A DNA stretch of 64,000 nucleotides. Source: Acetonema longum DSM 6540 (lineage in GTDB: Bacteria; Bacillota; Negativicutes; Sporomusales; Acetonemataceae). Numbering within the stretch: the first letter of the stretch is position 1; each line of letters opens with the position of its first letter. The stretch lies in the NCBI RefSeq assembly GCF_000219125.1, contig NZ_AFGF01000017.1:1-64000 (forward strand), read 5' to 3'. This document shows positions 10,968 through 19,441 of the stretch, piece by piece. The position numbers and the translations under genes were made by a program. The notes beneath the pieces were generated by a model, which searched no databases, had not been told where the DNA came from, and saw only the letters and a program-made list of their open reading frames with translations.

Positions 10968-11002
10968 AGCCCCGGTTGTGGCCGTTTATGAGGGGCTTTC
11001 GC
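10968..11002 (+). terminator. rho-independent terminator
   Basis: AGCCCC / GGGGCT stem with TTTC, 55 bp after the ABC-F stop codon; the T-run is short. Confidence 0.5.
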
Positions 11003-11117
11003 CTAGAAATCGCCAATTTGTATGATATAACCAGGCAGGAGATGTTTTGTCTTAATCGACAAGAGCATTTGGCTATAGTACAATAGTGTTGATAGAAAAT
11101 AGCGGTGGCTTCGGTTT

Positions 11118-11570
11118 ATGGCGGAGGTGCAGGATCGCTTGAAGAGTAAGTATTTATTAGCAATGCTGGCAGTGCTTTGGGTCAGCGGACTTTATCATAG
11201 CTTCTCATCGCAAGCGTGGCTGGTTGCAATGGCTTCTGCTGCGGCAATGGACTATCCAGTCCAGAGTACCACGAAGAATTTTACTGATAAGCCGGGTATT
11301 GCCGGCGAACCCGAAGCGGGGAATGAAGGTCGGGAACAGAGCGACACCTTGCGGCTTGAACTGGGTAAAAAAGGATTGGTCAGTGAACAGGCTGATCATG
11401 ATCTGTCCCTGCGTCTTACCCGCAAAACCTGGCAAAAGGAAGTGCTGCCAGGGCTGTTCTTTACTTCAGGGGAAGGGTTTAGCTTTAAATGGCCAAATAC
11501 TGATTTGCGTTTATATATTCAGCGCGATGACGGGCAATATCAACTGCTGTGGAAGCAAAATTTCGATTAA
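11118..11570 (+). CDS. signal-anchored small protein, unknown
   Basis: 150 residues: an N-terminal hydrophobic segment (YLLAMLAVLWVSGLYHSF, about 12-30), then a polar, probably extracytoplasmic region without cysteines or a known motif. Several basic/aromatic stretches (KTWQKEVLPGLFFTSGEGFSFKW). ATG with GGAG about 35 bp upstream is poor, so the ATG may not be the true start; followed by a strong hairpin at 11606. I do not recognise a family. Confidence 0.5.
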   Translation: MAEVQDRLKSKYLLAMLAVLWVSGLYHSFSSQAWLVAMASAAAMDYPVQSTTKNFTDKPGIAGEPEAGNEGREQSDTLRLELGKKGLVSEQADHDLSLRLTRKTWQKEVLPGLFFTSGEGFSFKWPNTDLRLYIQRDDGQYQLLWKQNFD

Positions 11571-11605
11571 TATCCGGGAAGTCAGTTCTTTTCCAAAACT
11601 GCGTG

Positions 11606-11631
11606 ACGGCAGGCCGACGGCCTGCCGTTTG
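11606..11631 (+). terminator. rho-independent terminator
   Basis: ACGGCAGGCC / GGCCTGCCGT perfect stem with a 3-nt loop, then TTGTC. Ends the preceding small gene. Confidence 0.65.
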
Positions 11632-11729
11632 TCATGTGCCGGCAAATAGAAATATCTGGACAGGTCTAGGCGGCAAGTTGTAACAATGGTATAATGATTA
11701 TGTTAACTCAAAGGGAAAGATAAGAGGAA

Positions 11730-12251
11730 ATGGCGATGAATCTGCGGAAATACAATTGGCCGGTCTGCCTGCTGGCTTTAGCGCTGACGGTTCTGTTACT
11801 GCTCGGCGGCGAAAAGGCCTGGTATCTTTTGGCCAAAGACAAACCTCTGGATCATGCCTTTCAAGGTATAGAAGGGGTGCAGACAGTAAGCCGGACTAGG
11901 GAAGACGGGATTGCCTTACTGCGGGTTACCCTGGGACGGACCGACAATTTTGAAGAAACGTATGAAGCCCTTTGGGCGGCCGCTGAAAAAATTCTGGGCC
12001 AGGGGCAATTTCGTATTCTGCTGCAGGATACACGGACGCCTGAATTGGAGCAATTTTACTACACCGTTCAATATGATGCGGAAGAGGCGGTGCAAACCGG
12101 CCAATTCAGCTCCATGGTCCGGCGGATTGAGGAAAAATCCGGGCAAGCCGGAGTCCGGGCTGCTATCTATGTAGACCGGCAAAGAATCTATTTACATTTT
12201 TCCCGGGCCGATCAGGATATGTACGTCGTAGTGCCGCGAGGGGACCGTTGA
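11730..12251 (+). CDS. membrane-anchored protein, unknown
   Basis: 173 residues: a TM anchor (about 11-30, PVCLLALALTVLLLLGG), then a mixed alpha/beta soluble domain (about 45-170) without recognisable motif. Start either ATG 11730 or, better spaced from AAGAGGAA, ATG 11736. Its last codons GGGGACCGTTGA (Gly-Asp-Arg-stop) are the left end of the REP-like repeat at 12240, so the C-terminus may have been created by that repeat. Lies 242 bp upstream of the FtsH-like gene in the same direction; link not proven. Confidence 0.55.
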   Translation: MAMNLRKYNWPVCLLALALTVLLLLGGEKAWYLLAKDKPLDHAFQGIEGVQTVSRTREDGIALLRVTLGRTDNFEETYEALWAAAEKILGQGQFRILLQDTRTPELEQFYYTVQYDAEEAVQTGQFSSMVRRIEEKSGQAGVRAAIYVDRQRIYLHFSRADQDMYVVVPRGDR

Positions 12252-12442
12252 AAAAGGCCCATCCGCGTCGTTTCAGCCTCCTGTGCGCGCGGCCTCGTCG
12301 CGCTGTATCAGAATTTGCGGCTTTTCGGGAGAACGGTAATGGTGGTGGCCTCTTAGGCTGAAAAGGCGCCTGAGTTCTTCACTAGTACGGAAACGCAAGC
12401 GTTTCTCTTACCTAGCACCTGGACCTTCTTGAACGGTCCCTG
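12240..12442. repeat. REP-like inverted doublet
   Basis: The left end GGGGACCGTTGAAAAAGG (12240-12257) and the right end GGACCTTCTTGAACGGTCCC (12421-12440) are inverted copies of the same short unit, about 200 bp apart; each unit can also form a GGACC/GGTCC mini-hairpin. The unit recurs as single copies at 16222, 17584, 20720, 56222 and 57275. The interior has a TTTCAGCCT...AGGCTGAAA inverted pair, so the whole segment could fold as one long hairpin, like a REPIN or small MITE. Confidence 0.55.
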
Positions 12443-12493
12443 TTTCGACATTGAAGATGAGTTTTACAGCAGAGTATAAAGGGAGGTGACAGC

Positions 12494-13975
12494 GTGCACC
12501 GGATGGAAATCATTGTCGGCACTGGCGTCGGGATTTTGGCGTATTTGCAATGGAAGGGATTTAATATCCTTCCGGTTTTGTTTTTGCTGGGGATTGTTGC
12601 CGCTTTGTTTTATGTCGGCAATCAGCATGCCGTTGGCCGCTCCTTTGCTGCGATGGACAGCCGGAAAGCCCGGCAGAGCCTGATCCGTTTCGAGGATATC
12701 GGCGGGCAGGACGTGGCGAAAAATGAATTGTGCGAAGCACTTGAATTCATTAAAAATGCGGCACAGGTCAGGGAGATGGGGATTCGCCCGCTCAAGGGAG
12801 TGCTTCTTACCGGACCGCCGGGAACGGGTAAAACCTTGCTGGCCAAGGCAGCCGCCCAGTTCACCAATTCGTCCTTCCTGGCCGCCAGCGGCTCGGAATT
12901 TGTCGAGATGTATGTGGGCGTAGGGGCTCAGCGTATCCGAAAATTGTTTAGCCAGGCCCGTGATACTGCCCGTAGAAACAAGCTGAAAAGCGCGGTCATC
13001 TTCATTGACGAGATCGACGTGCTGGGGGGAAAACGCGGCCAGAGCGGCAATAATCAGGAACACGATCAGACCTTAAACGAATTGCTGGTGCAAATGGACG
13101 GCTTGTCTCTGGAGGACGAGATATGCTGTCTGGTGATTGCGGCGACCAACCGGCCGGAGGCGCTGGATCAGGCGCTGTTGAGGCCCGGACGGTTTGACCG
13201 GCAGGTCCGGGTGGATCTTCCGGATAAGAAAGGCCGGTTGCATATTTTGCATTTGCATACCCGGAATAAGCCCTTGGCGGAGGCGGTAGACCTGGAAGAA
13301 ATTGCCGCCGATACTTTCGGTTTCTCCGGGGCCCACCTGGAAAATGTGGCCAATGAAGCAGCTATCCTGGCCTTGCGGGACGGCGCCGGTCAAATCGAGA
13401 TGCGTCATCTGCGCAGTGCCGTGGAAAAAGTTATTCTGGGGGAAAAGCTGGACAGGACGCCAGTCGCCGAAGAAAAGCAGCGGGTAGCGGTGCATGAAGC
13501 CGGGCATGCCCTGGTGAGCGAACTGACCCGGCCCGGGTCAGTGGCCACTGTCAATGTGGCTGCCCGTAACAACGCATTAGGTTATGTGCGTCAGACCCAA
13601 GAGTCTGATATTTATCTATACACCAAAGACCAGCTTTTAGACCGGATTGCCGTGGCTCTGGCCGGAGCAGCGGCGGAAGAACTGATGCTGGGCAGCCGCA
13701 GCACCGGAGCGGCGAACGATTTTAAGCAGGCGACAGATGTGGCCAGACAGATCGTGTTTGCCGGGTTATCCGAACTGGGAGTGGTGTCGGCTGACGATCT
13801 GCCGCGAGATCTTTTGCATCAGACGGTCAGGAGCATCATTCAAAACGCGGGCGATAAAGTGAATGCCCTGTTAGCCGGGAACAGCGACGCCTTGCAGCGT
13901 ATTGTCGGCGTGCTGCAGGAACAGGACTCCATTTCCGGAGCAGAGTTACGGGCAATGATGCAAAAAATCGCCTAA
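12494..13975 (+). CDS. short FtsH-like AAA+ zinc protease
   Basis: 493 residues, shorter than housekeeping FtsH (600+). Two N-terminal hydrophobic segments (about 6-20 and 25-42) with almost no periplasmic loop. AAA module: FEDIGGQDVAKNEL, Walker A GPPGTGKT, pore motif EMYVGVGA, Walker B VIFIDEID, SRH ATNRPEALDQALLRPGRFDR. Peptidase M41 module: HEAGH near residue 335 and the third zinc ligand in AANDFKQAT near 407. GTG start with GGGAGGTG 6 bp upstream. All catalytic residues are present, so it should be an active membrane-bound ATP-dependent protease; the missing periplasmic domain argues for a specialised, possibly sporulation-related, paralogue. Confidence 0.88.
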   Translation: MHRMEIIVGTGVGILAYLQWKGFNILPVLFLLGIVAALFYVGNQHAVGRSFAAMDSRKARQSLIRFEDIGGQDVAKNELCEALEFIKNAAQVREMGIRPLKGVLLTGPPGTGKTLLAKAAAQFTNSSFLAASGSEFVEMYVGVGAQRIRKLFSQARDTARRNKLKSAVIFIDEIDVLGGKRGQSGNNQEHDQTLNELLVQMDGLSLEDEICCLVIAATNRPEALDQALLRPGRFDRQVRVDLPDKKGRLHILHLHTRNKPLAEAVDLEEIAADTFGFSGAHLENVANEAAILALRDGAGQIEMRHLRSAVEKVILGEKLDRTPVAEEKQRVAVHEAGHALVSELTRPGSVATVNVAARNNALGYVRQTQESDIYLYTKDQLLDRIAVALAGAAAEELMLGSRSTGAANDFKQATDVARQIVFAGLSELGVVSADDLPRDLLHQTVRSIIQNAGDKVNALLAGNSDALQRIVGVLQEQDSISGAELRAMMQKIA

Positions 13976-13997
13976 AATCAGAGTCTAATTACAGAAT

Positions 13998-14036
13998 AGG
14001 TCCTGGCCGGTTGTTCGGTCAGGACCTATTTTTTCA
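13998..14036. terminator. bidirectional rho-independent terminator
   Basis: AGGTCCTG(G)CCGG...(T)CAGGACCT stem followed by ATTTTTT on the plus strand, with A-rich sequence on the other side, between convergent genes. Confidence 0.8.
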
Positions 14037-14038
14037 GT

Positions 14039-14263
14039 CTAGGGGTTTATCGGTTGTTCGGCGGATTCGTTTTCGTTCGCCGTCTGCCGGTGGTTATTTG
14101 TCAGAAGCTCAATTATCTTATCGTTTTGTTGGATGATAGTTTTTTGGTTCACTATGATATTTTTAATCAGTGCCAGGTTATGATTCATTTGCTCCAGCGC
14201 CACCGCGGCGGAGGAAGAGAACTCCGTTACTTGTTTGGCGATTTTACCAAAACTTCTGTTCAA
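14039..14263 (-). CDS. small coiled-coil protein, unknown
   Basis: 74 residues, highly polar, with a continuous amphipathic helix (about 8-55: VALEQMNHNLALIKNIIVNQKTIIQQNDKIIELL) and an acidic tail. TTG start at 14263 preceded by GGAGGG at good spacing, and it shares the terminator at 13998. Looks like a real small structural or regulatory protein; no family recognised. Confidence 0.5.
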   Translation of the reverse strand: MNRSFGKIAKQVTEFSSSAAVALEQMNHNLALIKNIIVNQKTIIQQNDKIIELLTNNHRQTANENESAEQPINP

Positions 14264-14450
14264 CTAAATCCCTCCATCCATACTCTATTCGATATTCTGG
14301 GAATCTTGTTGCAAAGCTCATCTGCAGCCTGGAAATGGGCCTTTTTCAAAGGCCCCCAGATAAAAAAATGCTAGTTAAGATCACGTCGCTTAGTATATAC
14401 TATTGCCGTGGGAAGAATTGTGTTCACTATTCATGCCAGGGGAGGGAGCC

Positions 14451-14993
14451 ATGCTTACTGCCTTAGTTGCCCATCCGTTCGCCGGGTACCTTTTTATTTT
14501 TTTCGCCAGAGTTATGGATGTATCCCTTGATGTTTTCCGGCTGCTGCTATTGACCCGGGGCTATGCGATGCCAGCCGCGCTCATTGGTTTTGTGGAAGTG
14601 ACGATTTTCGTTACGGCTCTTAGCACAGTGATTGGTAGTGGTATAACCGATCCGATTAAAATCGTAGCCTATGCCGCTGGTTTTGCCACCGGTAATCTGG
14701 TGGGAATATATGTTGAAGGGAGGATGGCGGTAGGATATGTAGCCATCCAGATTTTCCCCAGCCAGGATTACTGCCAGGACTTGCTGGACCGCCTGCGCAA
14801 AAGCGACTTTGGTTTCACCAGCCTTAGCGGACAGGGCCGATCCGGCCCCCGGGAAGTCTTTATCGTTACCGTCAAGCGCAAAGATCTGCCTCGGATTCTG
14901 CAGATCCTGGACGAGACTGCCCCTGACACATTTTTTAATATTTCTGATGTACGGTCGATCCGTGGAGGAATCTTTCCCCACCGTAATATTTAG
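14451..14993 (+). CDS. UPF0316 / DUF2179 membrane protein
   Basis: 180 residues from ATG 14451, chosen because GGGGAGGGAG lies 5-10 bp before it; the frame is open further upstream but without a ribosome site. Three TM helices (about 10-30, 38-60, 65-88) containing RVMDVSLDVFRLLLLTRG and FATGNLVGIYVEGRMAVGYV, then a cytoplasmic DUF2179-type domain (about 95-175, REVFIVTVKRKDLPRILQILDE). That is the arrangement of the UPF0316 (YebE-like) family of unknown function. The next gene starts 25 bp downstream. Confidence 0.8.
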   Translation: MLTALVAHPFAGYLFIFFARVMDVSLDVFRLLLLTRGYAMPAALIGFVEVTIFVTALSTVIGSGITDPIKIVAYAAGFATGNLVGIYVEGRMAVGYVAIQIFPSQDYCQDLLDRLRKSDFGFTSLSGQGRSGPREVFIVTVKRKDLPRILQILDETAPDTFFNISDVRSIRGGIFPHRNI

Positions 14994-15018
14994 ATTGAGT
15001 AAAGAGCAGGTATATGGG

Positions 15019-16233
15019 ATGAGGAATCTTGCCTGGTATATATTTAATGTATTGTCTGTCGGACTGATTCTCGGCCTAAATGGTCTGGCCTGCATTTTGC
15101 TGGCGCGGCTGTCGGATGTGTATAAGCGCCGCTGGTTTTTACCGGCCTTTTGGTCCATGACGGTGTTGTCGCTGGTGACCTATGGGGCGGGCCGCATCAT
15201 TTCCCTGCGCATGGTGACTGACCAGACAGCTTGGCTGGGTATTCTGGTATATCTGACCATCATCTGGAATGTAGGGGTGATGGTGCTTTTAGCCCTGTTT
15301 CCAGTTTGGTACGGATTGTACCGATTCGGCAACCCGCGGCGCAGAGCAGGGCGGCAGGTGCCGCAGCCGGTATCGGCAGTCAGCCGCCGGCAGTTTATAT
15401 CCGGAGTGCTGACTGCTGCCCCGGTGCTGAGTATGGGTTTGGCTTCCTATGGGGTGGTCAACGCCGAGACCTACATTGCCACTACCCGGATTTCGCTGCC
15501 GTTTCCTTCTTTGCCGGCAGGTTTTGACGGATTGAAGGTGGCGCAGATCTCAGATACGCATCTCGGTCTGTTTTTTTCATTAAAAAAGCTGGATCGCCTA
15601 TTGAATATGATCCGGGAGGAACAGCCTGATTTACTGGTCATCACCGGCGATTTTGTCGATGACCTGGCCTTGCTGCAGCCGGCGCTGGCAAAGATCGAAG
15701 GGCTGCATCCTTCCCTGCCGCTGGGAATTCTGTATTGCCTGGGAAATCACGAGTATTTTCGCGATATTGAGCGGGTGCGCCGGGAGTTTACTCAAAGCTC
15801 CATTCCGTTGCTGGATAATAGGCATGTCCGGCTGCAGCGGGGTAACGATATGCTGTATGTTGCCGGTGTGGACTATCCCTTAACCCATGATGCTTTTGAC
15901 CGGCTGAACGTCGCCAGAAGGTATCTGGATACAGCAATGCAGGGCATTCCGGATCAGGCATTCACGCTTCTTTTGGCCCACCATCCCGACTTCATCACCG
16001 CAGGGTTTGAACGCAATATCCCGCTGAGTCTGACCGGACATACTCATGGCGGTCAAGTGGCGCTTTTTGGGCAAGCTCTTTTTGCCTTCGCCTTTAAATA
16101 TACCCGGGGTTTGTATCAGGAAAAAAATCGGTATGGTTATGTGAGTACCGGGGCGGGTCATTGGATGCCCTTCCGGTTTAACTGTCCGGCGGAGATGGCG
16201 GTCTTTACCCTAAAACGGGCAGGGGACCATTGA
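15019..16233 (+). CDS. membrane-anchored metallophosphoesterase
   Basis: 404 residues from ATG 15019 (the open frame extends upstream inside the preceding gene in another frame). Three TM helices in residues 1-105, then SRRQFISGVLTAAPVLSMG (about 128-146), a twin-arginine-like segment that may be a fourth anchor. The calcineurin-like domain (about 165-400) has all metal motifs: SDTHLG, GDFVDD, GNHEYF, AHHPD and GHTHGG. This is the YkuE/YaeI-like group of extracytoplasmic phosphoesterases. The stop codon lies in a REP-like unit (GGGGACCATTGA). Confidence 0.85.
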   Translation: MRNLAWYIFNVLSVGLILGLNGLACILLARLSDVYKRRWFLPAFWSMTVLSLVTYGAGRIISLRMVTDQTAWLGILVYLTIIWNVGVMVLLALFPVWYGLYRFGNPRRRAGRQVPQPVSAVSRRQFISGVLTAAPVLSMGLASYGVVNAETYIATTRISLPFPSLPAGFDGLKVAQISDTHLGLFFSLKKLDRLLNMIREEQPDLLVITGDFVDDLALLQPALAKIEGLHPSLPLGILYCLGNHEYFRDIERVRREFTQSSIPLLDNRHVRLQRGNDMLYVAGVDYPLTHDAFDRLNVARRYLDTAMQGIPDQAFTLLLAHHPDFITAGFERNIPLSLTGHTHGGQVALFGQALFAFAFKYTRGLYQEKNRYGYVSTGAGHWMPFRFNCPAEMAVFTLKRAGDH

Positions 16234-16261
16234 AAAGACCTGGTTGCGATGGCTTTCAACT
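16222..16261. repeat. REP-like unit at gene 3' end
   Basis: GGGGACCATTGAAAAGACC overlapping the phosphoesterase stop (Gly-Asp-His-stop), with a partly inverted partner CTTTCAACTG at 16252-16261, giving a small hairpin. The rest of the gap to 16422 has no credible gene. Confidence 0.45.
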
Positions 16262-16422
16262 GAATGAGAAAATGGCGGATGTCGGTGAAATACCGGATTA
16301 TCCGCTTTTTTCGTTGGTTGTACAAAGCTGGTCCGGTTATATTGCTTTTTCGGGGCTGGTGGCGGACAATAAGACTATATCTTACAGTGAGCAACAGACG
16401 ATTAGGCAGGAGGTTTTACACT

Positions 16423-17595
16423 ATGACTGATATTAAAGCTTTAGCGGCAGGGCAGAAGGACTATGTGATTTCCCTGCGCCGTCATTTTCACATGTTTCCG
16501 GAACTGGGCGGCGAGGAATACCGGACGCAGGAGAAGGTCATGGAGGAACTGAAAGCGTGCGGCCTTTCGCCACGATCGGCGGCGGGCACCGGGGTCATTG
16601 CTGAATTTACAGGCGGCCGGCCCGGCAAGCGGGTGGCCATCCGGGCGGATATGGATGCCCTGCCGCTGCAGGATGAAATCGATCAACCTTATCGGTCCCA
16701 ACATGCAGGCATCTGCCATGCCTGCGGCCATGACGGTCATACGGCCATGCTGCTGGGGGTGGCCAAAAGCATGAAGTCACTGCAGGCTGAACTGGCCGGC
16801 AGCGTGCGTTTCCTGTTCCAGCCCAGCGAGGAAAAGTTTCCCGGTGGGGCGGAAGCCATGATTGCCGACGGCGCCATGGATGGCGTGGACTATGTGCTGG
16901 GGGCTCACCTTTGGCAGGCGGTGCCTGCCGGCAAAATCGGGGTGACTTATGGTCGGATGATGGCGTCGCCGGATGCGTTTACCCTGACCATTCAGGGGCG
17001 GGGCGGACATGGGTCCATGCCTCATCAGACCGTAGACCCGATCTTTATCGGAGCCCAGATCGTGGTGGCCTTAAAAACGATCACTGGATGCAATATGGAC
17101 CCTATGGAACCGGCGGTATTGTCCCTGGGTATGTTTAAGTCGGGAGAAGCCTTTAACGTGATTCCGGACGTGGCGGTCATCAAAGGGTCGGTCCGTACAT
17201 TCCAGGAAGCGACGCGTCAGCGGATTTTCGAACGGATTCACCAAATCTGCCAGGGGATCTGCCAGGCGTCCGGCGCTCAATATAAATTGGATGCGATTTT
17301 TGGTTATCCGCCGGTTATCAATCATCCGGCAATTTCCAAGGTCATCGCCCAAGCCGGAGAACAAGCCCTGGGCAGGGATGGAGTCATCGAAATTGTACCG
17401 GTACTGGGCGGGGAGGATTTTTCGTTCTATCTGGGAAAGGCTCCCGGCGCCTTTATGTTCGTCGGCGCCGGCAACCCGGAAAAAGGCATTGTCTATCCCC
17501 AACATCACCCTAAATTCGATATTGATGAGACCGCCTTGCCCGGGGGGGTAGAGGTGCTGCTGCGGGCCACTCTTACCTTAGGGGGGGGCCGTTGA
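16423..17595 (+). CDS. M20-family amidohydrolase/carboxypeptidase
   Basis: 390 residues from ATG 16423 with AGGAGG 7 bp upstream. M20D (amidohydrolase/hippurate hydrolase-like) features: RRHFHMFPELGGEEYRT, RADMDALPLQ, CHACGHDGHTAMLLG (metal Cys and His), FQPSEEKFPGGAEAM (catalytic Glu), the dimerisation-domain motif GRGGHGSMPH, and LGGEDFSFYL. Cytosolic; removes the acyl or aminoacyl group from an N-substituted amino acid. The C-terminal LGGGR-stop is again formed by a REP-like unit (GGGGGCCGTTGAAAAAGG). Confidence 0.88.
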   Translation: MTDIKALAAGQKDYVISLRRHFHMFPELGGEEYRTQEKVMEELKACGLSPRSAAGTGVIAEFTGGRPGKRVAIRADMDALPLQDEIDQPYRSQHAGICHACGHDGHTAMLLGVAKSMKSLQAELAGSVRFLFQPSEEKFPGGAEAMIADGAMDGVDYVLGAHLWQAVPAGKIGVTYGRMMASPDAFTLTIQGRGGHGSMPHQTVDPIFIGAQIVVALKTITGCNMDPMEPAVLSLGMFKSGEAFNVIPDVAVIKGSVRTFQEATRQRIFERIHQICQGICQASGAQYKLDAIFGYPPVINHPAISKVIAQAGEQALGRDGVIEIVPVLGGEDFSFYLGKAPGAFMFVGAGNPEKGIVYPQHHPKFDIDETALPGGVEVLLRATLTLGGGR

Positions 17596-17601
17596 AAAAG
17601 G
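17584..17601. repeat. REP-like unit at gene 3' end
   Basis: GGGGGCCGTTGAAAAAGG overlaps the amidohydrolase stop codon; one base from the copy at 12240. Confidence 0.5.
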
Positions 17602-17707
17602 CTACGCTGAAAAGTCCAATGGTTCACAGAAATGGGAAGCTTATGATATAATGGTACCAGATCGTTCTTTCGGGATAATCTGGGATCAGAGGAGTGGAGC
17701 AAAACAT

Positions 17708-19051
17708 TTGGATACGGAGTCTATAGGTTTGGTGATAGGACTCATTATTGCTTTGGTTGTAGCAAGCGGTTTCTTTTCTATGGCCGAAATTGCTGTCGTA
17801 TCTGCCCGGAAAGCCCGGCTTGAGATGCGGGCTGAGGAAGGAAAAAAAGGAGCCCAGGCGGCTTTGACAGCTGTCCGCCAGCCGGATCGGCTGCTGCCCG
17901 CGCTGCAGGTGGGGATTACCCTCAGCGGCATCTGTATCGGTGCTTTGGGCGGCACGGTACTGGCAGACGGACTGTCAGTGTATCTGAAAACAATACCTTA
18001 TCTGGCTCCCCATAGTTACAGCTTGAGCCTGGTGCTCGTCGTAACCGTTCTGGCGTTTATTTCGATGATATTCGGCGAGCTGGCGCCTAAACAGATCGCT
18101 TTGACCCGGCCTGAATCAGTGGTCGTTATGGTGGCTTCGCCTCTTACCGTATTTGCCGGCCTTTTCTCCCCGATTGTGGCCCTTTTAAGCAAGATCACCA
18201 GCTTGGTCCTGCGGTTTTTGCCAGCGAATACCGCCAGTGAACCGGCGGTCATTGAGGAAGAAGTATACCTGCTCTTAGAGCACGGCGCCAAAGATGGGAC
18301 CTTTGACAAAGCCGAGCAGGATATGGTGCAAAGGGTTTTCCAACTGGACGATATCCGGGCCAGCGCCCTGATGACGCCCCGTACCCAGGTGGACTGGCTG
18401 GATATTGAGGAAGGACTGGATGTTCATCTGGATATCGTCCGGGAAAGTCCTCATTCCCGCTTTCCCGTGGGCAGGGAAAGTCTGGATGACGTGGTAGGGA
18501 TCATTTATGCCAGGGACATTCTGACCGAAACTCTGGCTGGCAGACCGTTTGTTCTGGCGGAGCATCTGCACACGCCGCTGTTTGTGCCCCGCAGTATGAG
18601 CGGACTGGAAATCCTGGAATCCTTCAAAAAATCCGGCACCCATATTGCCTTGGTCATTGATGAGTATGGAGGCATGCTGGGGCTCATCACCCTGAATGAT
18701 ATTCTGGAAAAGATTGTCGGGGTTATGCCTTTGGCCGAAGATGCCGCCGCGCCTCCCATTGTACAGCGGGCGGACGGGTCCTGGCTGGTGGATGGCATGC
18801 TGCCGGTGGAGGATTTGAAAAGCTTGCTGGCTGTAGAAGAACTGCCGGCGGAAAATCGGGAAAACTATCAGACCCTGGGTGGGTTTGTCACATCCTATCT
18901 GGAACATATTCCCGCCGCTTCCGAGCATTTTATCTGGAAGGACTGGCGGTTTGAGATCATGGATATGGACCGGGCACGAGTGGATAAAGTACTGGTTTCG
19001 GCTGTAGAAACTGCGGCTGCAAGCGAAGTAACCGATAGAGATATCCCATAA
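17708..19051 (+). CDS. CNNM/CorC-HlyC family protein
   Basis: 447 residues from TTG 17708, which has GAGGAGTGGAG about 10 bp upstream (the frame stays open to 17651). N-terminal DUF21/CNNM domain with about four TM helices and SMAEIAVVSARKARLE, FGELAPKQIAL; then a Bateman pair of CBS domains (about 200-330, MTPRTQVDWLD ... VVGIIYARDIL ... LVIDEYGGMLGLITLNDILE) and the C-terminal CorC_HlyC transporter-associated domain (about 350-435, VDGMLPVEDL). Such proteins are linked to Mg2+/Co2+ efflux or homeostasis. Strong terminator follows. Confidence 0.9.
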   Translation: MDTESIGLVIGLIIALVVASGFFSMAEIAVVSARKARLEMRAEEGKKGAQAALTAVRQPDRLLPALQVGITLSGICIGALGGTVLADGLSVYLKTIPYLAPHSYSLSLVLVVTVLAFISMIFGELAPKQIALTRPESVVVMVASPLTVFAGLFSPIVALLSKITSLVLRFLPANTASEPAVIEEEVYLLLEHGAKDGTFDKAEQDMVQRVFQLDDIRASALMTPRTQVDWLDIEEGLDVHLDIVRESPHSRFPVGRESLDDVVGIIYARDILTETLAGRPFVLAEHLHTPLFVPRSMSGLEILESFKKSGTHIALVIDEYGGMLGLITLNDILEKIVGVMPLAEDAAAPPIVQRADGSWLVDGMLPVEDLKSLLAVEELPAENRENYQTLGGFVTSYLEHIPAASEHFIWKDWRFEIMDMDRARVDKVLVSAVETAAASEVTDRDIP

Positions 19052-19056
19052 ATGTA

Positions 19057-19099
19057 AGAGGGCCTGCGATTGGATGATCGCAGGCCCTCTTTTTTTTTT
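19057..19099 (+). terminator. strong rho-independent terminator
   Basis: AGAGGGCCTGCGAT / ATCGCAGGCCCTCT, a perfect 14-bp stem with a 6-nt loop, followed by nine or more T. Confidence 0.92.
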
Positions 19100-19441
19100 G
19101 AGCTGTTTTAGTTGGCGCACCTGGATGATGCCAATAAATAAAGACTGCCATTCTTTATAACAAAGTGTTATCCGAGGGTTTTGCACCTTTATAAGTAAAA
19201 GCTGGATACTCTGTATACGCATGATGGCGGACAGAGTATTTTATTGAATTTACTAAAAAAGTCCAAATCATCTTGTAATATGGAAATAGCGGCAGGATAA
19301 CTCAGTTAATCTCTTGTTAGGACCTCATAGCGTGATTGATCATATAACAACTTACATATATTATTAAATTGTTAGTAATAAAATGGCAAATAATGTCCTG
19401 TTGCCTGAAAAATGACGGTCACCATAGAAGGGGGGACTCTG
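19100..19441. other. intergenic leader of the osmoprotectant operon
   Basis: No gene. Holds a second hairpin with T-rich tail (ATACTCTGT 19206-19214 / ACAGAGTAT 19231-19239, then TTTATT), an AT-rich tract with TAACAA...TTGTTA inverted repeats near 19345-19375, and the GGGGGG-type ribosome site of the next gene. A promoter is expected in 19250-19400 but I cannot choose one with confidence. Confidence 0.45.

Noticed and set aside
12464-13063. 199-codon minus-strand frame under the FtsH-like gene, and similar long antisense frames under pur, Opu and CNNM genes
   Set aside because: Shadows produced by GC-rich codon usage of clear genes on the other strand.
16230-16430. 66-codon frame between phosphoesterase and amidohydrolase
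   Set aside because: Starts inside the REP-like unit, no ribosome site, composition not protein-like.
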